Below, in pieces: positions 45,678 through 55,425 of a stretch of 64,000 nucleotides of DNA. The position numbers were made by a program, and so were the translations under genes. The DNA is from Stramonita haemastoma. Lineage: Eukaryota; Mollusca; Gastropoda; Neogastropoda; Muricidae. The notes under the pieces were generated by a model. The model was not told where the DNA came from. It did no database searches and worked only from the letters and a program-made list of their open reading frames with translations. The DNA lies in NCBI GenBank assembly GCA_030674155.1, contig CM060329.1, positions 18,673,211 to 18,737,210 on the forward strand, written 5' to 3'. Numbering within the stretch: the stretch's first letter is position 1; each line of letters begins with the position of its first letter.

Positions 45678-47528
45678 ATGGATGATGATGACGCAAGTGA
45701 CAGAGGCAAAAAGTTGAAATCCACACTGGATGAAATTCAAAAGCGATTTTTTTGTGGAACAGAAGAACTGACTGTCTGGCGTAACTCCCTAATTTATCGA
45801 TATCTTGCCATCAGTGACCAATCTATATACATTCAGGTATCAGATTTTGATCAGTTTGACACAGAGCTCTCCTCAATTCCACTGTTTGTTGCAACTCCCC
45901 CACCTGAACTATCCAAAACAGTGATTCGCTTCAGTCATAACGCCGCTAAATGTGTGACGCTAACTCTATATTTTTCTAAACAAGGCGGTGGGACTCTTCT
46001 TTGCCAAGGAAGAGATTGTGTCCTATGGGGCACTGAAGAATGTGAGAAACTAAAACATTCAGTGTCAGTGTTTTTAGAAAACAAAGACAAAGTAAACTGG
46101 GCAAAATCACTTCTGGAGACTCCACTGACCTTTCTAAATAATTTCTCAATTAAAGTACCTCTAGAGGCTCCTTCCATTGACATCAACAATTTGGAGCAGC
46201 CCTGCATGAATGCTGCCCACAGCCCTGCAGACACACAGGCCTCCACTCCAGTCCCTGTCTCCTGTCTGCTATCCAGTGAGGTCACTGAAGCTGCAACATG
46301 CTCCAGCCAGGGACTGACCCTTTTTCCTCCATCGCCAACACTCAACAAGGAGACCGAGGATGAAGTTTTCCTTGGGAAAAATAAAGATGGAAAATCAACC
46401 ACTCCTGTGGGGAAAAGGACTCGCAATCAGAGAAAAAGAACACTTTTTTCCTCTCAGCGGACTGCGCACACCAAAAAGACTCCATCATCAGCATGTCTGG
46501 CATGCCATCAGTCTTTGGAAGAAATCAGACATTCTGTTGATTGCTTAGCCTCAGCACAGACAGAGTCAGAAACCAAATCTGTTTCATTACTTGAAGATGC
46601 AAAGACAGCAGTAAAAAATGAGCTCCGTTTGACGATTTCAGAAAAATATGACTCACTCCTTTCGGAGCTAGGAAACTTGCAAACAAAAATCGAACATTTA
46701 GAAGAAAAAAACGCAAGATTAGAAAAAGAAAACCATTCAATAAAGACACAGCTGGGGACAATTCATTCACAGCTGAAAAAACTAAACTCAAGTAAATGTG
46801 TTTCAGTTCTTACTCAAACCTCCCCTGACTCCCACAAAAAAAGTTCTCCTTCGCATTCACATCATACAAACACTCAGACTGAGGCAGGCCAGAACAAAGG
46901 CTCTCCTGGCAAAGAGTCAGAATCCTCTTGTAGAGCACCAGTCGATTCAACAGAGAGGTTGAATGAAGTCCAGGACCACCCTGCTGACCCATCTACTTCA
47001 GTAGAAAGTCAGGAGAATGAAACTACCCTGGAATACAGTGTACCTGTAGCAAATACCTTTGGACTTCTCTCAGAATGTGATGCTGGGTCCATTACAGACC
47101 CTTCTCCACAAGCCCAGTCTATTTCTTCGAAAGAGCAAAAACTCATAGACACGTACAGCAAAAGCAGTAACACTTCTGTAGCTGAGCCCTCACCTAAGGA
47201 CACACTCTCCCAAATTGCCATTCCAGACTCTGCCACAGCAATACTAGTTGGTGACTCTGTCATTAGAAATGTTGATCCTCACAGACTGGCACCACGGGAA
47301 GAGAACCTGTTCAAAGTATGTGTTCCTGGCATGAACGTTCAGGACCTTCTCACATGGCTTCTTTCACTTCCAGTTAACATCCAAAATAAAATATGTTATT
47401 GTACATGTTGGAGTCAACAGTTGTCAATCTGGCCCAGTCACAGAAATAGAATGGAACAATATCATCAGACAATGCATTTCTACCTTCCCTCAGTCTACAA
47501 TTTACATGAGTTCCGTTCTCCCTGCTAA
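45678..47528 (+). CDS. LINE ORF1 protein, N-terminal to esterase start
   Basis: Open for 616 codons from an ATG that opens M-D-D-D-D-A-S-D. Residues about 1-165 are a globular region I do not recognise. Residues 273-289 hold a C-L-A-C-H...C cluster that might bind a metal. About 315-372 is a heptad-rich, Leu/Lys/Glu coiled coil. Residues 400-510 are Ser/Thr/Pro-rich linker. From about 521 an SGNH-hydrolase (esterase) domain begins with I-L-V-G-D-S-V (catalytic Ser of the GDS block at residue 527). Esterase-bearing ORF1 proteins are a feature of CR1/L2-type LINEs, where ORF1 packages element RNA. After about residue 570 this frame departs from the family; the esterase continues in the +1 frame (next entry). 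The last 45 residues are therefore probably an artefact of a frameshift. Confidence 0.8.
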   Translation: MDDDDASDRGKKLKSTLDEIQKRFFCGTEELTVWRNSLIYRYLAISDQSIYIQVSDFDQFDTELSSIPLFVATPPPELSKTVIRFSHNAAKCVTLTLYFSKQGGGTLLCQGRDCVLWGTEECEKLKHSVSVFLENKDKVNWAKSLLETPLTFLNNFSIKVPLEAPSIDINNLEQPCMNAAHSPADTQASTPVPVSCLLSSEVTEAATCSSQGLTLFPPSPTLNKETEDEVFLGKNKDGKSTTPVGKRTRNQRKRTLFSSQRTAHTKKTPSSACLACHQSLEEIRHSVDCLASAQTESETKSVSLLEDAKTAVKNELRLTISEKYDSLLSELGNLQTKIEHLEEKNARLEKENHSIKTQLGTIHSQLKKLNSSKCVSVLTQTSPDSHKKSSPSHSHHTNTQTEAGQNKGSPGKESESSCRAPVDSTERLNEVQDHPADPSTSVESQENETTLEYSVPVANTFGLLSECDAGSITDPSPQAQSISSKEQKLIDTYSKSSNTSVAEPSPKDTLSQIAIPDSATAILVGDSVIRNVDPHRLAPREENLFKVCVPGMNVQDLLTWLLSLPVNIQNKICYCTCWSQQLSIWPSHRNRMEQYHQTMHFYLPSVYNLHEFRSPC

Positions 47529-48303
47529 AGGACGCCATAATCTAAACAATTCCATTTTCCCTACCAATAGAAACCTCAAAGCAGCCTGTCAGCACCATAA
47601 CACCACTTTTATAGACAACACCAGCACGTTCATCACCAGCTCTGGTGCCCCTCGTCTGGCCCTTTACCTGAACCTGACACACCCTAGTGGCAGGGGAACT
47701 GCCAGGCTGGCTAACAACCTAAAGTCAGTCTGGTTCAAAAATGAACTTTTGCAGAGTAACCAGACCAGTCAACAGCCAACCATCCATCCTCCTCAAGATG
47801 GGTTCTTCCATCGCCGTGTTTCCTCCCAGGGCAACTACCCCTCCATGAGGCAACCTCCTTTTCCAAACAAGCGTTACAGCAAACCCCAACGTCCTCTTTT
47901 CCAAACGCAAGACCGTTATTCCTCCGGAAATGGACAATACCAACGTCAGTTTGTTGATTATGAACACCAGGAAAACAGGACAAGATCCAACCTTGACAAT
48001 AGATACCTGCTACCTCATCCAACTTCTCATGTGAGTGACCTCTTTGGAACTGTGCCGCAATTCCAAATTGGAAATCAAGCCACGCATGGCAACTCTGCAC
48101 CATGTCCTCCCATGTCCTCTATCCACCACTATCCTCCCCTTATTCCAAGAACACAAAATAATGTGTCCTTAGTTCCTCCTGAAGATCCTCATTTTAACAG
48201 AGCTAGCTTACATTCACACTCAAGAGATCCATCGGTCTCTCTAACAGCACCTCCTCCCATGCTCCCTAGTGAGACTCATCCCTCACTTCCTGTCTGGATT
48301 TGA
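47383..48303 (+). CDS. LINE ORF1 protein, rest of esterase and C-terminal tail
   Basis: Continues ORF1 in the +1 frame. K-Y-V-I-V-H-V-G-V-N (47389-47418) is the counterpart of the G-x-N block of SGNH hydrolases. L-T-H-P-S-G-R-G (from 47674) carries the block V histidine (codon 47680-47682). Two of the catalytic blocks are thus split from the Ser block by the frameshift. Behind the domain lies a 190-residue tail rich in Pro, Gln, Asn, His and Arg, with no cysteine-knuckle motif. The transition lies in the A-rich CCAAAATAAAATA at about 47381-47393. A one-base insertion, a two-base deletion or programmed +1 frameshifting would all fit; a simple indel is likeliest. No start codon is needed if it is read as part of ORF1. 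Confidence 0.75.
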   Translation, partial: KIKYVIVHVGVNSCQSGPVTEIEWNNIIRQCISTFPQSTIYMSSVLPAKGRHNLNNSIFPTNRNLKAACQHHNTTFIDNTSTFITSSGAPRLALYLNLTHPSGRGTARLANNLKSVWFKNELLQSNQTSQQPTIHPPQDGFFHRRVSSQGNYPSMRQPPFPNKRYSKPQRPLFQTQDRYSSGNGQYQRQFVDYEHQENRTRSNLDNRYLLPHPTSHVSDLFGTVPQFQIGNQATHGNSAPCPPMSSIHHYPPLIPRTQNNVSLVPPEDPHFNRASLHSHSRDPSVSLTAPPPMLPSETHPSLPVWI

Positions 48304-48937
48304 ACAATCCTATGCCATTTAGGCCACCCCCTCATTACCCCCCTCATTACCCCTCTCCATTTAAAGATTATTTTCACCCCTATGCCTGGAACCTCCTTTC
48401 TATGGCTTCTGAACTGATACAGCAAGGCAGGTCCCCCCATGCCCATCCCATGAGTTTGACATGATGTACACACTGTATTCCTACTAATACATGATAATGT
48501 TTCAGCATGTACGGTGGGAACTGTTATTGATGTCTTGGTTCCAGACCCTTTCTTGGCTGCCGATAATGATTGTGGAAGTTTTCTTTGATTTATTTGAAGA
48601 CATTTGTGTATAGTTTTTTGTCGTGTTATATTTGCTGAATCTAATATCAGATTGCTTAGTGTGTTATCTATTTATTCTACAGCCTCTGAATCTCATTGGC
48701 AATTTTTGTAGATTCTTTTTTACTTGCTCTGTTGTTTATTGCTTGTTCATTGTCTAGTTGTCGTTTGGGGTTAACTTATTGGTTAGATTCACATTTTATT
48801 TAACTGTATTCTCCATACTCTAGACTTTAACATTATTTAAGTATCTTGTACTTGATAACCAGGGTCTTTATCCACCGTTTTGGGTTTTGCCTTATTGTTT
48901 TGTATCCTTAATAACTTTCATCGTCAACTTGTCTATT
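48304..48937 (+). other. LINE ORF1-ORF2 spacer
   Basis: T-rich, non-coding in all frames on the sense strand. How ORF2 is translated is not evident; no overlap or UAAUG-type junction with ORF1 was seen. Confidence 0.6.
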
Positions 48938-49041
48938 ATGTCAAGTACAGTCAGCCCCTGGCTATCTAAAGATGGTCTACGCATTGGACATTTGAACATT
49001 AATCATGCAGTAAACAAAGTAACAGAATTTGCATCAATTTT
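48938..49041 (+). pseudogene. LINE ORF2 original N terminus (frameshifted)
   Basis: An ATG at 48938 opens a frame M-S-S-T-V-S-P followed by D-G-L-R-I-G-H-L-N-I-N-H, the standard first block of LINE endonucleases (the Asn in x-N-I-N contributes to the active site). It runs into a TGA at about 49042 because one base is missing relative to the downstream frame. The frame offset of 104 bases fits a one-base deletion near the ATTTTATGAAT sequence at about 49036-49046. Confidence 0.75.
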
Positions 49042-51771
49042 ATGAATACAGGAAAAAATTTTCACTTATTTGGCTTTTCAGAAACACATTTAACTTCTCA
49101 CATTTCTGATAATGATATTTCAATACCAGGTTATAAAGTAATCCGCAGAGACCCAACCCATTTCCGTGAAACCGGTTTAGTCATTTATATTCATCAGTCG
49201 ATACAGTTTAAACGCATTTACAACTTAGAAAATCATAGTGTGGAAACAATATGGATAGAAATTAAAATAAAACATTCCAAACCAATTTTCGTATGTTTTC
49301 TTTATAGAAATCCTGCAGAGACTTCAGAGTGGTTCGAAAAGTATTGTTCTATGATGGATGACATTAATGAAGATTCTAAAGATATTATATTGCTAGGTGA
49401 CTTTAACATTGATTTATTAAAAACAAATAACAGGTGGACACAGACATATGAGTCTTTTAATTTAAAACAATTAATAGAATCACCAACACGTGTTACTGAA
49501 AACTCCAAGACTCTAATTGACCATATATATGTTAATAACCAGAATTCCATCACTGAAATAAATGTTCCGATATTTGGTTGTAGTGATCACTTCCCCATCT
49601 GTGTTACGTGGTGTAAAAAAGGGTTAAAATTTCCGAAAATTAATCACAAAATTATCACATACAGGAATTTTTCTAACTTTGATGATGCTCAATTTCTTTC
49701 AGATCTGTTAAACTCGCCTTTAAACGATGTATATCAGTGCACTGACCCTAATCAATCCTTAGAATTATGGTACAACATTTTTTATAGTATTTATAATAAG
49801 CATGCACCATTTCAAACCAAAAGAGTCAGTTACCAATCTAAACCTCCATGGCTGACAAAAGAAGTACAAAAACAAATATACCAAAGAGATTATCTTTTGA
49901 AAAAAGGAAGCCATCAAGAATATAAAAAGCAAAGAAATTTTGTAACCTTCCTCCTACGTGCTGAAAAAAAGAAATACTTTGAAGACTTAATCAGTAAAAA
50001 GAAAGACAGCAAGTCTGTATGGAAAGCAGTCAATCTACTTACTAGAAAGAACTGTAATAAAACACCTAACGTTTTAGACGATATCTCTGCTGATGCTTTA
50101 AACCTTCATTTTGCAACTATTTCAGATAGAATAATAACTAATGATAAATCAAAAACTAATAACTTAAAAGTTTTAGAAGCCTTTTGCAGCAACAAAAGTA
50201 TTAACTCCGAACTAAGAATTCCATGCATGAGCGTACACGAAGTATTTACCGCTTTGAAAAGTATGAAGCAGACGGCAACTTGTGGCTTAGATGGTTTGAA
50301 TAGCAAAATTCTTAAATTAGCTGCACCAGTCATAGCAGAGACACTGACTTACATCTATAATCTTTGTATAAGCAAAAATACCTTTCCAACTATGTTTAAA
50401 CACAGTAAAATTATTCCTTTGTATAAATCAGGAGATCGAACTGATCCCTCTAATTATAGACCCATCTCAATTTTATCTGTCCTCTCAAAACCATTAGAGA
50501 AACACATTAATAAATACCTACTTAGTCATTTAAATGAAAATAGCCTTATACACCCCAATCAGTCTGGGTTCAGAGCAAATCATTCATGCCACACTGCCCT
50601 TGTTAAACTTATAGACAGATGGTTAGTTAATGTAAACAAAAAAGAATTTACAGGAGTTTTATTTATAGATTTTGCGAAGGCCTTTGATGTTATCGACCAC
50701 AATCTGCTAATAAGGAAACTTGTATATTATAAACTATCTTCTGATGCCTTAAAGCTTATATCTTCCTTCCTTTCTAACAGACAACAACAAGTTTATGTTA
50801 ACAAATATTGTTCCCCTTTTCTACCAAATAAATTTGGTGTACCACAGGGTTCTATCCTAGGTCCCGCATTATTTTCTGTTTACATTAATGATCTCCCTTT
50901 ATTTACAAAAGCTTCCTGTGACTTATTTGCAGATGACACCACTATTGATATTAACCATGTTAACTCGTCTCAAGTCTTCCGCAATTTGCAAGAAGATATT
51001 AATGTACTTCTGGAATGGACTCAAATAAACCACATGGCACTTCATCCAAAGAAAACCAAATTTATGCTCACTTCCACAAGACAGAAACGACAGAACCTTA
51101 ATTTCGATCTACCACCGCTTTATATTGGCAATGAAAAAATAGAGGAAGTCTCAAATCACAAAATCTTAGGGATAACCATTGATAACAACCTACTATGGTC
51201 TGCCCACATCCAAAAACTGTCAAAAGCCATTGCCTCAAAGGTATACCAACTCGGTAAGATAAAACATTTCCTAACTCTGCATGCCAGAAAAATATTCTTT
51301 TATTCTTATATTCAAACTTCTATTGATTATGCATCTACATTGTGGGATATGGCCAGCAACAATCTCCTTAAATTAACAGTGAGAGTGCATAAACGCGCCA
51401 TAAAGCTTATCTTAAACAAATCATCTTCTTTAACAGTAGCTGACCATTCGGAGAATAATATTCTTCCCCTTAAATCCAAGCTTCTTTTTAACAAAGGAGT
51501 TTTGATGCATAAGATCTTACATGGAAATGCCCCATCCTTATTACAAAGCATCTTTTCAGTAAATAATTCTAGACACTCTCATTTGATTAATCTACCTCTA
51601 CCTAAGATGATCCTATTTAAATCAAGCCTGGCATATTCTGGGGGATGGCTGTGGAATAGGCTTCCATCCCAATTAAAAAATGAAACTAATCTGACAAAAT
51701 TTAAAACAATGTATCATAATCTTTTGATGAAACAATATGATATAACATATCTCCTTCCCAAGATGTATTAG
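49042..51771 (+). CDS. LINE ORF2: AP endonuclease and reverse transcriptase
   Basis: Open for 909 codons. Residues 1-190 are the apurinic-type endonuclease that nicks target DNA: S-E-T-H at 13-16, L-G-D-F-N at 118-122, T-L-I-D-H-I-Y at 157-163 and the catalytic S-D-H at 181-183. The RT spans about 415-720: G-L-D-G at 415-418, N-Y-R-P-I-S at 471-476, F-I-D-F-A-K-A-F-D at 541-549 (first catalytic Asp), G-V-P-Q-G-S-I-L-G-P at 599-608 and F-A-D-D at 629-632 (catalytic pair). The C-terminal region has W-L-W-N-R-L-P near 873. The motifs fit the CR1/L2/Jockey group. No RNase H or PHD domain seen. The visible Met is internal: the original start is at 48938, so this copy lacks the first endonuclease block in frame and is probably inactive unless the frameshift is a sequencing error. 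Confidence 0.9.
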   Translation: MNTGKNFHLFGFSETHLTSHISDNDISIPGYKVIRRDPTHFRETGLVIYIHQSIQFKRIYNLENHSVETIWIEIKIKHSKPIFVCFLYRNPAETSEWFEKYCSMMDDINEDSKDIILLGDFNIDLLKTNNRWTQTYESFNLKQLIESPTRVTENSKTLIDHIYVNNQNSITEINVPIFGCSDHFPICVTWCKKGLKFPKINHKIITYRNFSNFDDAQFLSDLLNSPLNDVYQCTDPNQSLELWYNIFYSIYNKHAPFQTKRVSYQSKPPWLTKEVQKQIYQRDYLLKKGSHQEYKKQRNFVTFLLRAEKKKYFEDLISKKKDSKSVWKAVNLLTRKNCNKTPNVLDDISADALNLHFATISDRIITNDKSKTNNLKVLEAFCSNKSINSELRIPCMSVHEVFTALKSMKQTATCGLDGLNSKILKLAAPVIAETLTYIYNLCISKNTFPTMFKHSKIIPLYKSGDRTDPSNYRPISILSVLSKPLEKHINKYLLSHLNENSLIHPNQSGFRANHSCHTALVKLIDRWLVNVNKKEFTGVLFIDFAKAFDVIDHNLLIRKLVYYKLSSDALKLISSFLSNRQQQVYVNKYCSPFLPNKFGVPQGSILGPALFSVYINDLPLFTKASCDLFADDTTIDINHVNSSQVFRNLQEDINVLLEWTQINHMALHPKKTKFMLTSTRQKRQNLNFDLPPLYIGNEKIEEVSNHKILGITIDNNLLWSAHIQKLSKAIASKVYQLGKIKHFLTLHARKIFFYSYIQTSIDYASTLWDMASNNLLKLTVRVHKRAIKLILNKSSSLTVADHSENNILPLKSKLLFNKGVLMHKILHGNAPSLLQSIFSVNNSRHSHLINLPLPKMILFKSSLAYSGGWLWNRLPSQLKNETNLTKFKTMYHNLLMKQYDITYLLPKMY

Positions 51772-51864
51772 TGTAACATGTATATCCTGTTTCCTTACTT
51801 GTTAACTTTGTCTTCTTCTTCTTCTTCTTCTTCTTCTTCTTCTTCTTCTTCTTCTTCTTCTTCT

Positions 51865-51958
<94 letters not shown>

Positions 51959-52146
51959 ACTCTCACTCTCTCTCTCTCCTTCTTTTTGCATTATTGGTAT
52001 CCATGTTTGTGTATGTTCGTTTGTATCAATTGCTTTGTTTTTCTTGGAATTATTTTTCTTTTCTTTGAGGGCTGGATGAAAAAAAGTCTTGTTACTTAAT
52101 CTATTACCCTCGTTAAATAAAATTGCGTTTGCGTTTGCGTTTGCGT
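51772..52146 (+). other. LINE 3' UTR with shared SINE-like tail
   Basis: Contains (TTC)n at 51811-51864 and (TC)n to about 51962, then unique T-rich sequence. The last 80 bases have GAGGGCTGGATGAAAAAAAG, TTACTTAATCTATTACCCTC and GTTAAATAAAAT, then (TTTGCG)n. This end resembles the SINE-B tail. In LINE/SINE pairs the shared 3' end is what the RT recognises. Confidence 0.75.
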
Positions 52147-52237
52147 CTCTCTCTCTCCTTCTTCTCCTTTCCTTCTTCCTCTTCTTCTTGTTCTTCTTAA
52201 ATTTCTTTCTCTTCTTACGTGTTTTTGCCAATCTGCA

Positions 52238-52350
52238 GGTAAGGAAAGATTTTAATCCAGAAAACTATTGCTGCAGGGCCCAACTACTGTTTTCTCGCAT
52301 AAAAAACCGAAGATGTTGGAGCATGGCAGATCACTGAACAATAAAATCTT
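52238..52350 (+). repeat. Module E, copy 3
   Basis: AAACTATTGCTGCAGGGCCC, CTACTGTTTTCT, AAGATGTTGGAGCATGGCAG and CACTGAACAATAAAAT, colinear with 43172-43290. Confidence 0.75.
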
Positions 52351-52351
52351 C

Positions 52352-52560
<209 letters not shown>

Positions 52561-52829
52561 CAAATGTTTAATTTGTTTTGGCCATAGGCATACATACACA
52601 TTATGGGAGGGTGGGGGGTAGGGTAGTCCATTGATATATAACACTGAAATATAACATATTCCCAATCAAAATACAAAGGTTCCACACATTTATGGTTGCA
52701 CAAAAAAGCATTTAGATACTCCACATTCAAAACTATTTCTGTTAAACAACAAATACTACCATGAATTAAAAATATGAAAAAATATTTTTTTTTAAATCGC
52801 TGGGCAAACCTCACGTTAACTTCCGAAAA

Positions 52830-53861
52830 GGCTGGTTGTGGGGATGGGAGTGTTGAAACTGAAGATAAACTAACTTTCACAAATTGCCTGTCTTCTTCTA
52901 ATGGCATGAAATACATATTTACCACCATGGCGACAGACTTCTTCACTCTTTCCAGCTAGCAGTCTTGACAGAGGTAAATAAAAAAAAATCTTTAAGGAAC
53001 TTTTCTCTCATATCATTGTATAATGGACAAGCAAGTAAAAAATAGTGTTCATTTTATTCTTGATAGCCACATGCACATTGCTTATCCATCGGATTTTCAC
53101 TGTATCTAGACATGTTGCAGTTTATGGGTAACACGCCTAGTCTTATATGTGAGAAAGCGACCCTAAAACATACTATGTCAATGCATGTGAGATATCTTTC
53201 TTTGCCAAAGGAATCTTTAAAAGTTCTGTACATTTCATATCTACTCCCTTCACATATGGTCGGTGACCATTCCTGCATGAATATATCAACTAATTTTTGT
53301 TTGAAAGCATTGATAAAACTACGTTCGTCACTGGTACCTTGATTTATCCATACAAACTGAAAACCTGTTTTACATACAATGTCTTTAATATCTGTCACCC
53401 AGCATTTTTTCCCCCCCGACCATCTACAGACAATAACATTTGATAACATTGTTTTGGAAGCCTGTCTGCTTCCATCTGCAGTATACGAAGCCAGTACTTA
53501 ACAGATATGACTGTTGTGTTAATAAAAAAGGATATCTTCCTAGCTCACCATACACTTATTTATTCGGTGTTTTTCAAATGTACCCCCAGATGTCGCATGC
53601 AAGCTAAGAGGTGGACTTTTTCAAGGTTATCTAGTCTATTAACTCCCCAGACTTCTGAGGAATACATCAATATGGACTGAACTTTTGCGTCAAATATCTT
53701 GAAAAAAGTTTTTTGTGTCATTTCTTTGCATTTTGAATAGGCTCTACTTAAGATAGTGACAAAAGCAGCAGTTCCAAGTTTACAGCTTAGTCTTGTGGTA
53801 AATGTGAATCCGAGGTACGTGTAACTGTTTACAACTTCCACAGGATCACCATCATAAAACC
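52830..53861 (-). pseudogene. LINE ORF2 C-terminal part (RT thumb to Cys-rich end)
   Basis: Minus strand from 53861: [20 protein letters not shown] (end of RT palm and start of thumb), then F-D-A-K-V-Q-S-I-L-M-Y-S-S-E-V-W-G (thumb). After a frameshift between about 53560 and 53450 come V-K-Y-W-L-R-I-L, F-V-W-I-N-Q-G, Q-E-W and R-L-G-V-L-P-I-N. The C-A-C-G-Y segment (about 53065) is the start of the terminal Cys/His region; a further frameshift follows. The 3' UTR ends near ACAAATTAAACATTTGAAT at the (CT)n junction. Stops and frameshifts make it non-functional. Confidence 0.8.
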
Positions 53862-54373
53862 ATTCTGGAGGTGCAGTGGTTCTCGTGAGGAAATGTTACT
53901 CTGAGTATGTAAAAAGAATTCATACCGAAATTGAAAATGTTGTTATATTGAAAGTTAGTAAAGAGCTGTTGAACACAAAGAAAGACGTTATTTACATATC
54001 TGTATACATTCCACCATATGATTCGCCATTTTGGAGCAAAACAGACAATGGCTATGGATTGGAATTATTAGAGAAATGTGTTATAGACCTTTATGAAACA
54101 GTTGATGAGTTCTATCTGATGGTTTGTGGTGACTTTAATGCGCGAACTGCTTCAAAAAATTATGATGACTTGGGTCCTGATGACACTCAACCTTTTGATG
54201 TACATAACACAAATAATTATTTTCCCACTAGAGCATCGCATGATAAAGATGTTAATTTATTTGGTAGACAACTTTTGGAATTTTGTAATGTGACTGATTG
54301 TGCAATTTTGAATGGTATGTCTGATTATGGCTATGATGTCAGTTGCACCTATATTGGTAGCTCAGGTACTAGT
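53862..54373 (+). pseudogene. LINE AP-endonuclease segment, inverted
   Basis: The plus strand encodes [10 protein letters not shown] at the junction, then [18 protein letters not shown] (catalytic Asp/Asn block of the endonuclease, about 54124-54150) and D-C-A-I-L-N-G, ending at C-T-Y-I-G-S-S-G. The frame is open until it enters (GA)n at 54374. The first endonuclease block, the S-D-H block and the whole RT front are missing. The 295-codon open frame starting at 53876 gets its last 130 codons from microsatellite sequence. Confidence 0.8.
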
Positions 54374-54408
54374 GAGAGAGAGAGAGAGAGAGGGAGGAGG
54401 GAGGGAGG

Positions 54409-54459
<51 letters not shown>

Positions 54460-54625
54460 AGAGAGAGAGAGAAGGAGAGAGAGAGAGAGAGGGAGAGAGA
54501 GAGAGAGAGTGTGTGTGTGTGTGTGTGTGTGCGTGCGTGCGTGCGTGAGCTCGTGTGTGTGCGTGTGTGTGTTTGTGTATATGCGTGTGTGTATATGTGT
54601 GTATATATGTGTGTGTGCATGTCAG
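54374..54625. repeat. (GA)n-(GT)n compound microsatellite
   Basis: (GA)n with GGGA interruptions at 54374-54508, then GT/GCGT repeats to about 54620. Confidence 0.95.
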
Positions 54626-54834
54626 CCATTCAGTCAAAGAAACAACAATACAAGAAACCAACCAAAGAGGCAGAGAAAGAAGCAAAGAGACGGACAAAAA
54701 CACCACCGTGGCAGTCCAAGAGAAACACAGGCACACAGACAGAACCAAACTAGCAGACGGTAGAAATTTAACAACTGAAACATTCTAAGTTCTCCCTTCG
54801 GTTAGAGGTCCTTGGCTCAACAATACAGAGATTT

Positions 54835-55225
54835 TTGCGTATGCGACCCTTTTTGCCCACCATGAAGGTAGTTTCATTCCAACTTCTAGACTAACGTTAA
54901 AAGTGGACACCAATGTTCATGCGGTTTTGATATTGTTGGGGATTTGGGATTTTTAAAAAAAAATGTGATCTGTTCCTTCCAGTGCCCAATCGCCTATTTT
55001 CCCGAAAAAGGAACCAGGTTTTCAACATTTGCACAGGATGGTTTGCTTGCATTTGCACTAGCAACCTCGGCATACAATCTTATCCGAAAGACTTTCCCGG
55101 GAGTGGAGTCAGTACTGATGTTAACTGTATAGGGATAAATCCCCTGGAACGGGCGTCAGAGTGGAGGCTCGTACCCAGGCCGTCAGATCGCGTGTTGAGC
55201 GCTCTAACCGCTAGCTTAGGCCCAC
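54835..55225 (-). mobile_element. SINE-B' diverged copy
   Basis: The minus strand keeps the head (AGCTAGCGGTTAGAGCGCTC near 55197-55216), AGTTAACATCAGTACTGACT and CTTTCGGATAAGATTGTATG, then the alternative 3' region ending GGGCAAAAAGGGTCGCATAC. It shares its 3' edge with 2489-2862 and 32230-32575 and is the most diverged of the three. Confidence 0.65.
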
Positions 55226-55239
55226 ACCACCTCCTTCTA

Positions 55240-55425
55240 AACATTGAAATCCATTCACACGCTCTCTAAACATGGCACTGGCCAATGTCTTTCATCAGCT
55301 AAGCTCGGCTACACACCACAAGTTTTGCCTTCCTGGTTTGCATGATGTGCACCACTGCTTCTGAATGGTGTTGCTCTTTTCATTACAGTTAGCAATTTGA
55401 AATATTAACTGCAAAAACTGGAATT
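55240..55425 (+). repeat. Module M, copy 1
   Basis: ATTCACACGCTCTCTAAAC, AATGTCTTTCATCAGCTAAG, TACACACCACAAGTTTTGCC and TTTTCATTACAGTTAGCA correspond to 60990-61145. Followed by a purine-rich A/GA stretch in both copies. Confidence 0.72.

Larger units (their letters stand above)
45190..52146 (+). mobile_element. CR1-like LINE, nearly complete
   Basis: A two-ORF non-LTR retrotransposon: 5' UTR (to 45677), ORF1 (45678-48303, one frameshift), spacer with intact-looking ORF2 start near 48938, ORF2 (main open frame 49042-51771) and a 3' UTR with (TTC)n(TC)n ending at a (TTTGCG)n tail. The esterase-like domain in ORF1 and the G-V-P-Q-G-S RT motif place it in the CR1/L2 group. (CT)n lies at 45095-45186 upstream and CT-rich sequence from 52146 downstream, on the sense strand. 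The exact 5' end is uncertain: no duplication could be identified because both flanks are simple repeats. Few mutations (two frameshifts, long open frames) suggest a young copy. Confidence 0.85.
52559..54373 (-). mobile_element. LINE of a second family with inverted 5' segment
   Basis: Minus-strand RT C-terminal region and 3' UTR (53861 down to 52559) are joined at about 53862 to an endonuclease segment in the opposite orientation (53862-54373, plus strand). Both outer ends meet (GA)n (52352-52558 and 54374 onward). On the element's sense strand this reads (CT)n, inverted 5' segment, 3' segment, (CT)n: the expected product of twin priming during one insertion. A sequence between the two segments is missing, also typical. 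Confidence 0.65.

Noticed and set aside
47383..47400. Certain programmed frameshift signal in ORF1
   Set aside because: An A-rich stretch is present, but there is no recognised slippery heptamer with a downstream structure. A simple indel is more likely.
45678..51771. Endogenous retrovirus or LTR retrotransposon
   Set aside because: No LTRs, protease, integrase or RNase H. The AP endonuclease and the order of RT motifs identify a non-LTR element.
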